This document shows, one piece after another, positions 61,212 to 64,000 of a stretch of DNA of 64,000 nucleotides; the first letter of the stretch is position 1, and each line of letters opens with the position of its first letter. Under the pieces are notes generated by a model. It had not been told where the DNA came from and ran no database searches. It saw nothing but the letters and a program-made list of their open reading frames with translations. The stretch spans positions 310,001-374,000 of the forward strand of contig NZ_FNFE01000003.1 of assembly GCF_900100335.1 (NCBI RefSeq), in the 5' to 3' direction. Origin of the DNA: Natronorubrum texcoconense. GTDB lineage: Archaea > Halobacteriota > Halobacteria > Halobacteriales > Natrialbaceae. The position numbers were made by a program, and so were the translations under genes.

Positions 61212-62267
61212 GTGACCGACCCCGACACACCCCGCGTGCAGCCGGAGACCGACTCGAGGGCTCGATCCCTCTACTTCACGGGCCCGAGAGCCGTCGATGT
61301 CAGGTCCCATCACCTCCCCGAGCCCGGTCCCGGCGAGGTTCGCGTTCGAACCACGGCGTCGGCGATAAGCGCCGGCACGGAGGGGCTGCTCTACCGCGGC
61401 GAGGCCCCGACTGAGCTGCCGGCCGACGAGGAACTCGAGGCGTTCGACGGCGACCTCTCCTTTCCCCTCCAGTACGGCTACGCCGCGGTCGGCGAAGTCA
61501 CCACCGTCGGCGCGGACGTCGACGATGAGTGGATCGGCCGGACCGTCTTCGCGTACAACGCTCACGAGAGCCGGTTTCTCGCCGATCCCGAGACGCTCCT
61601 TCCGGTCCCCGACGGCATCTCGCCGCGGGAAGCGACGCTCTTCGCGAACCTCGAGACGGCCGTCACCTTCCTGCTCGACGGCGATCCGCTCCTGGGCGAG
61701 CGCGTCGCCGTCTTCGGACAGGGAACCGTCGGCCTGTTGACGACGGCCCTGCTCGCTCGCACGCCGCTCGAGACGCTCGTCGCGTTCGAACCTGACGAGC
61801 AGCGACGACGGTGTGCCGAGCGCTTCGGCGCGGATCGGGCGCTCGATCCGGCGAACGCCGGGTTTCCCGATGCGTTTCGAGAGATCGCCGGCGATCGAGC
61901 GGACCTCACTTACGAGCTTTCGGGCGATCCCAACGCGCTGGACGACGCCATCGCGACGACGGGCTTCGACGGACGCGTGCTCGTCGGCTCGTGGTACGGA
62001 ACGAAGCCCGCGACGCTCGACCTCGGCGGCCGCTTTCACCGCGACCGCATCGAGATTCGGAGCACTCAGGTGAGCACGCTCGATCCGCGACTCTCCGGTC
62101 GCTGGTCCCGCGAGCGACGCCACGACCTCACCTGGGAGTGGCTGGAGCGACTCGAGGTCTCGCCGCTGCTCACACACGAACTGCCGCTCGAGGACGCCGG
62201 CGAGGCCTACGAACTGCTCGAGGAGCGTCCCGACGAGGCGATTCAGGTGCTGTTGACGTACGACTAG
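61212..62267 (+). CDS. Zinc-type MDR dehydrogenase lacking catalytic cysteines
   Basis: A 351-residue medium-chain dehydrogenase from a GTG start. PGPGEVRVRTTASAISAGTE, with LLYRGEAPTEL, is the N-terminal catalytic domain; the Cys that binds catalytic zinc in alcohol dehydrogenases is absent (SAISAGTE), as in the BchC/L-threonine-dehydrogenase-like group. YGYAAVGEVTTVGADVDDEW and VAVFGQGTVGLLTTALL give the Rossmann fold. TYELSGDPNALDDAIATTGF and FDGRVLVGSWYG complete it. It likely oxidises a small alcohol. Confidence 0.86.
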   Translation: MTDPDTPRVQPETDSRARSLYFTGPRAVDVRSHHLPEPGPGEVRVRTTASAISAGTEGLLYRGEAPTELPADEELEAFDGDLSFPLQYGYAAVGEVTTVGADVDDEWIGRTVFAYNAHESRFLADPETLLPVPDGISPREATLFANLETAVTFLLDGDPLLGERVAVFGQGTVGLLTTALLARTPLETLVAFEPDEQRRRCAERFGADRALDPANAGFPDAFREIAGDRADLTYELSGDPNALDDAIATTGFDGRVLVGSWYGTKPATLDLGGRFHRDRIEIRSTQVSTLDPRLSGRWSRERRHDLTWEWLERLEVSPLLTHELPLEDAGEAYELLEERPDEAIQVLLTYD

Positions 62268-62283
62268 CCGCGCGTGCGGGCTA

Positions 62284-62302
62284 AGTAACCCCTGTCGTTA
62301 CT
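62284..62302. promoter_or_regulatory. Inverted repeat before the Bat-type HTH gene
   Basis: AGTAAC and GTTACT flank a 7-base spacer 24-42 bases before the ATG at 62326, overlapping the expected promoter. A self-repression site is possible. Confidence 0.45.
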
Positions 62303-62325
62303 ACGCTGGGCCGCCTATTCGTCGT

Positions 62326-62991
62326 ATGGCTATCATCGCCGAGATTTCGATTCAGGGCGACGAATTTCTGCTGGGACAGATCATCGCCGAGTATCCCGGT
62401 CTGTCGGTCGAAATCGAGCGCGTCGTCCCAGCCGACAAGCGAGTGATGCCGTACATCTGGGGGTACGGAACCGACCTGAAGGAGTTCGAAGCCGCGATGG
62501 ACGAGAGCTCGAACGTCAGATCGATCACCGTACTCGACGAGTACGACGACCGAGCACTGTACAAGATCGAGTGGGAGGATCCGGCCGAGCAGCTGATCGC
62601 TGGGATCACGGAGACCGACGCGACGATTCTCGAGGCCCACAGCGACGACGAGTGGCTGTTCCGGATCCGGTTCGAAGATCACTCCGGGCTCGCCCAGTTC
62701 AACGAGTACTGCCGAACGCACGACATCAGCTACCAACTCACTCGCGTCTCCTCGATGGCAGACGCGAACGCCACCGAGACGGACTTCGGTCTCACCGACG
62801 CGCAGTACGAAGCGCTCTCGCTCGCCGTCGAACGCGGCTACTTCAAAGTCCCTCGAGACGTCGAGTACGACGAACTCGCCGCAGAGCTGGACGTCTCGGT
62901 GCAGGCGCTCTCCGAGCGAATCCGCCGCGGCGCGGACAAAGTGCTCCACGATGCGTTGACCCAATCCGGTCCGCGAAACGCGCAAAACTGA
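62326..62991 (+). CDS. Bat-type HTH transcriptional regulator
   Basis: A 221-residue haloarchaeal regulator. Residues 1-150 are a sensing domain of two similar halves (MAIIAEISIQGDEFLLGQII; later LFRIRFEDHSGLAQFNEYCR). Residues 155-212 are the bacterioopsin-activator HTH_10: LTDAQYEALSLAVERGYFKV, PRDVEYDELAAELDVSVQAL, SERIRRGADKVLHDAL. It has no PAS or GAF part, so the family is the short Bat-like type. It lies inside the dehydrogenase-PTPS block on the same strand and may control it. Confidence 0.9.
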   Translation: MAIIAEISIQGDEFLLGQIIAEYPGLSVEIERVVPADKRVMPYIWGYGTDLKEFEAAMDESSNVRSITVLDEYDDRALYKIEWEDPAEQLIAGITETDATILEAHSDDEWLFRIRFEDHSGLAQFNEYCRTHDISYQLTRVSSMADANATETDFGLTDAQYEALSLAVERGYFKVPRDVEYDELAAELDVSVQALSERIRRGADKVLHDALTQSGPRNAQN

Positions 62992-63073
62992 CAGTCAGGA
63001 ATCCCTGAGTACTACATAAAGGGCATGAGCAGCCATGAGTTCATGCTTTGGTAGTCATACTCTAGTCTCTGAT

Positions 63074-63466
63074 ATGGCCGAACAACTTCGTCTCGAACAG
63101 ATTGAAACGCCCGAATTCCTCGACACGTTCTACTCGGTACTGTCGAACGCGATCAGACGGAACGCCCTCCAGTATCTGCTGACCAACCCGAACCCGGTGT
63201 CGGTAGATCGATTAGCACTCGAGCTCGCCGCGATCGAACACGAGGTGCCCGCCGAAGCCGTGACGAGCGAGCACCAACACGATATCCAGATGCTTCTCAC
63301 GCACGTTCACCTCCCGTCGCTCTCCGATGCGGGCGTCGTCGACTGGGATCGAGAGTGTGAACAGGTCACGCTGACGCCGTTGCTGAACCAGCTTTCAGTG
63401 ACTGGTTCGGCGATGAACGGGCTTCCCGAACTGTCGGTTTCGCCCCGGTCGGAGCCGAGTCACTAG
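63074..63466 (+). CDS. Winged-helix protein (DUF7344-type)
   Basis: A 130-residue predicted DNA-binding protein. LDTFYSVLSNAIRRNALQYL, LTNPNPVSVDRLALELAAIE is the HTH opening typical of DUF7344. LTHVHLPSLSDAGVVDWDRE is the characteristic H-x-H-L-P-x-L segment. The C-terminal 35 residues are polar. The ATG at 63074 (MAEQLRL) is preferred, though an in-frame ATG at 63035 lies nearer a CATAAAG box. Targets unknown. Confidence 0.82.
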   Translation: MAEQLRLEQIETPEFLDTFYSVLSNAIRRNALQYLLTNPNPVSVDRLALELAAIEHEVPAEAVTSEHQHDIQMLLTHVHLPSLSDAGVVDWDRECEQVTLTPLLNQLSVTGSAMNGLPELSVSPRSEPSH

Positions 63467-63532
63467 AGTCGCTCGTTCACTGGCTGCAATGAACGGCGGG
63501 ACATTTAGCCCCCTGACGCCGTATCGGCGCCC

Positions 63533-63910
63533 ATGTACTCGGTCTCCGTCTCCCGATCCATTATCGCCCAGCATTACCTGACGGTGCCCGAACCGGGTCC
63601 CGAAGGCGACCGTCACTCCCACCAGTTTACGATCGAGGCGACACTCCGCGGTTCGGAACTGAACGAGTACGAATACCTCGTCGACATCGACGACCTCGTC
63701 GACGCGATGGACGCGCTGGCCGCGTTCTACGGCGACCGCACGCTTAACGATCTCCCCGCGTTCGAAGGGGCGAACCCGAGCGCGGAACGATTCGCCCGCG
63801 TCTTCGGCGATCGGCTGCTCGAGCGACTCGAGACCGACGGCGTCTCCGAACTCCGGATCGAGATCGAAGAAGACGACGTGGCCCGCGTGGCCCACGAGCG
63901 CTCGCTCTGA
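63533..63910 (+). CDS. 6-pyruvoyl-tetrahydropterin synthase-like protein without catalytic cysteine
   Basis: A 125-residue T-fold protein of the PTPS/QueD family. His14 (AQHYL) and the pair His28/His30 (DRHSHQFTIEATL) are the zinc ligands. NEYEYLVDIDDLVDAMDALA is the family's fold-defining strand-helix, and the Thr/Glu end ELRIEIEEDD matches the C-terminal strand. The Cys that acts as general base in PTPS and QueD is missing; the protein has no Cys at all. It is followed after two bases by a glycosyltransferase, so it belongs to that operon. Confidence 0.85.
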   Translation: MYSVSVSRSIIAQHYLTVPEPGPEGDRHSHQFTIEATLRGSELNEYEYLVDIDDLVDAMDALAAFYGDRTLNDLPAFEGANPSAERFARVFGDRLLERLETDGVSELRIEIEEDDVARVAHERSL

Positions 63911-63912
63911 CG

Positions 63913-64000
63913 ATGGAGGTCGGACTGGTCGTCGAAGGGGATCTCGAGCAAACGTCGGGCGGCTACCGATACGATCGGAAACTCGTCTCGTTTCTCGAGC
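63913..64000 (+). CDS. GT4-type glycosyltransferase, N-terminus only
   Basis: The ATG at 63913 opens MEVGLVVEGDLEQTSGGYRY, then DRKLVSFLE, and runs off the end of the window. LVVEGDLEQTSGGYRYDRK is a start I associate with family-4 glycosyltransferases, where the Gly-Gly loop binds the acceptor. It lies two bases after the PTPS-like gene. The call rests on only 29 residues. Confidence 0.6.
   Translation, partial: MEVGLVVEGDLEQTSGGYRYDRKLVSFLE

Overview
The window is chromosomal DNA of a haloarchaeon (class Halobacteria; Natrialbaceae is my best guess, by inference). The base composition is GC-rich, the predicted proteins are strongly acidic, and CTCGAG-rich codon pairs are frequent. Many genes start as leaderless transcripts, with a TATA-like box about 25-30 bases before the start codon. 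Typical haloarchaeal families are present: proteasome beta with a long propeptide, HalX response regulator, Bat-type HTH, DUF389, halocyanin, an L1-L10-L12 operon and small zinc-finger proteins. There is no CRISPR array, rRNA operon, intact insertion sequence or clear provirus.

Layout. 0-9 kb: an M14-like deacylase, a secreted three-repeat CARDB protein, tRNA-Ser(UGA), a glycosyltransferase-like protein, a UDG-superfamily protein, a coiled-coil/HhH protein, Mrp/ApbC with a coupled small partner, and small conserved proteins. 9-20 kb: an eIF-2B-family protein, DUF389, ThuA, a Gfo/Idh/MocA oxidoreductase, proteasome beta, DUF555, an HTH-CBS regulator, a winged-helix regulator with two tandem palindromic operators, aldo/keto reductase and DUF2332. 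20-27 kb: an exported penicillin-acylase-like Ntn hydrolase coupled to a membrane protein, then a three-gene ABC exporter whose first permease is fused to a PrsW-type intramembrane protease. 27-35 kb: SRPBCC, a flavin reductase/HxlR divergent pair, an unusual palindrome-rich gap, PurL, and a HalX response regulator facing a degenerate PAS-PAS-GAF kinase across an array of 39-bp terminator-like hairpins. 35-43 kb: an amino-acid oxidation block (ornithine-cyclodeaminase family plus two DAO-family flavoproteins), an Eis-type GNAT, a methyltransferase, and an aminotransferase with an Lrp regulator. 43-48 kb: a less GC-rich patch with a membrane GAF histidine kinase and a small zinc protein, then a thioredoxin-fold protein, DUF4397, and decayed fragments including an Lrp ligand-binding domain. 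48-56 kb: MscS channel, halocyanin, Old Yellow Enzyme, BtpA, iron alcohol dehydrogenase with an AHL-lactonase-like hydrolase, and a TctA-like permease. 56-59 kb: a DEDD exonuclease and the L1-L10-L12 operon with a structured leader. 59-64 kb: small membrane proteins and a block with CDP-alcohol phosphotransferase, an MDR dehydrogenase lacking the usual zinc cysteines, two HTH proteins, a PTPS-like protein lacking cysteine, and the start of a glycosyltransferase.

Best candidates for something undescribed are the 60-64 kb pterin/alcohol/glycosyl block, the ABC-PrsW fusion exporter, the hairpin array at 32.7 kb whose copies show compensatory changes, and the palindrome-rich gap at 29.4-29.65 kb. 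Four proteins of 37-59 residues (14678, 16251, 27790, 42493) were found by reading the gaps directly.
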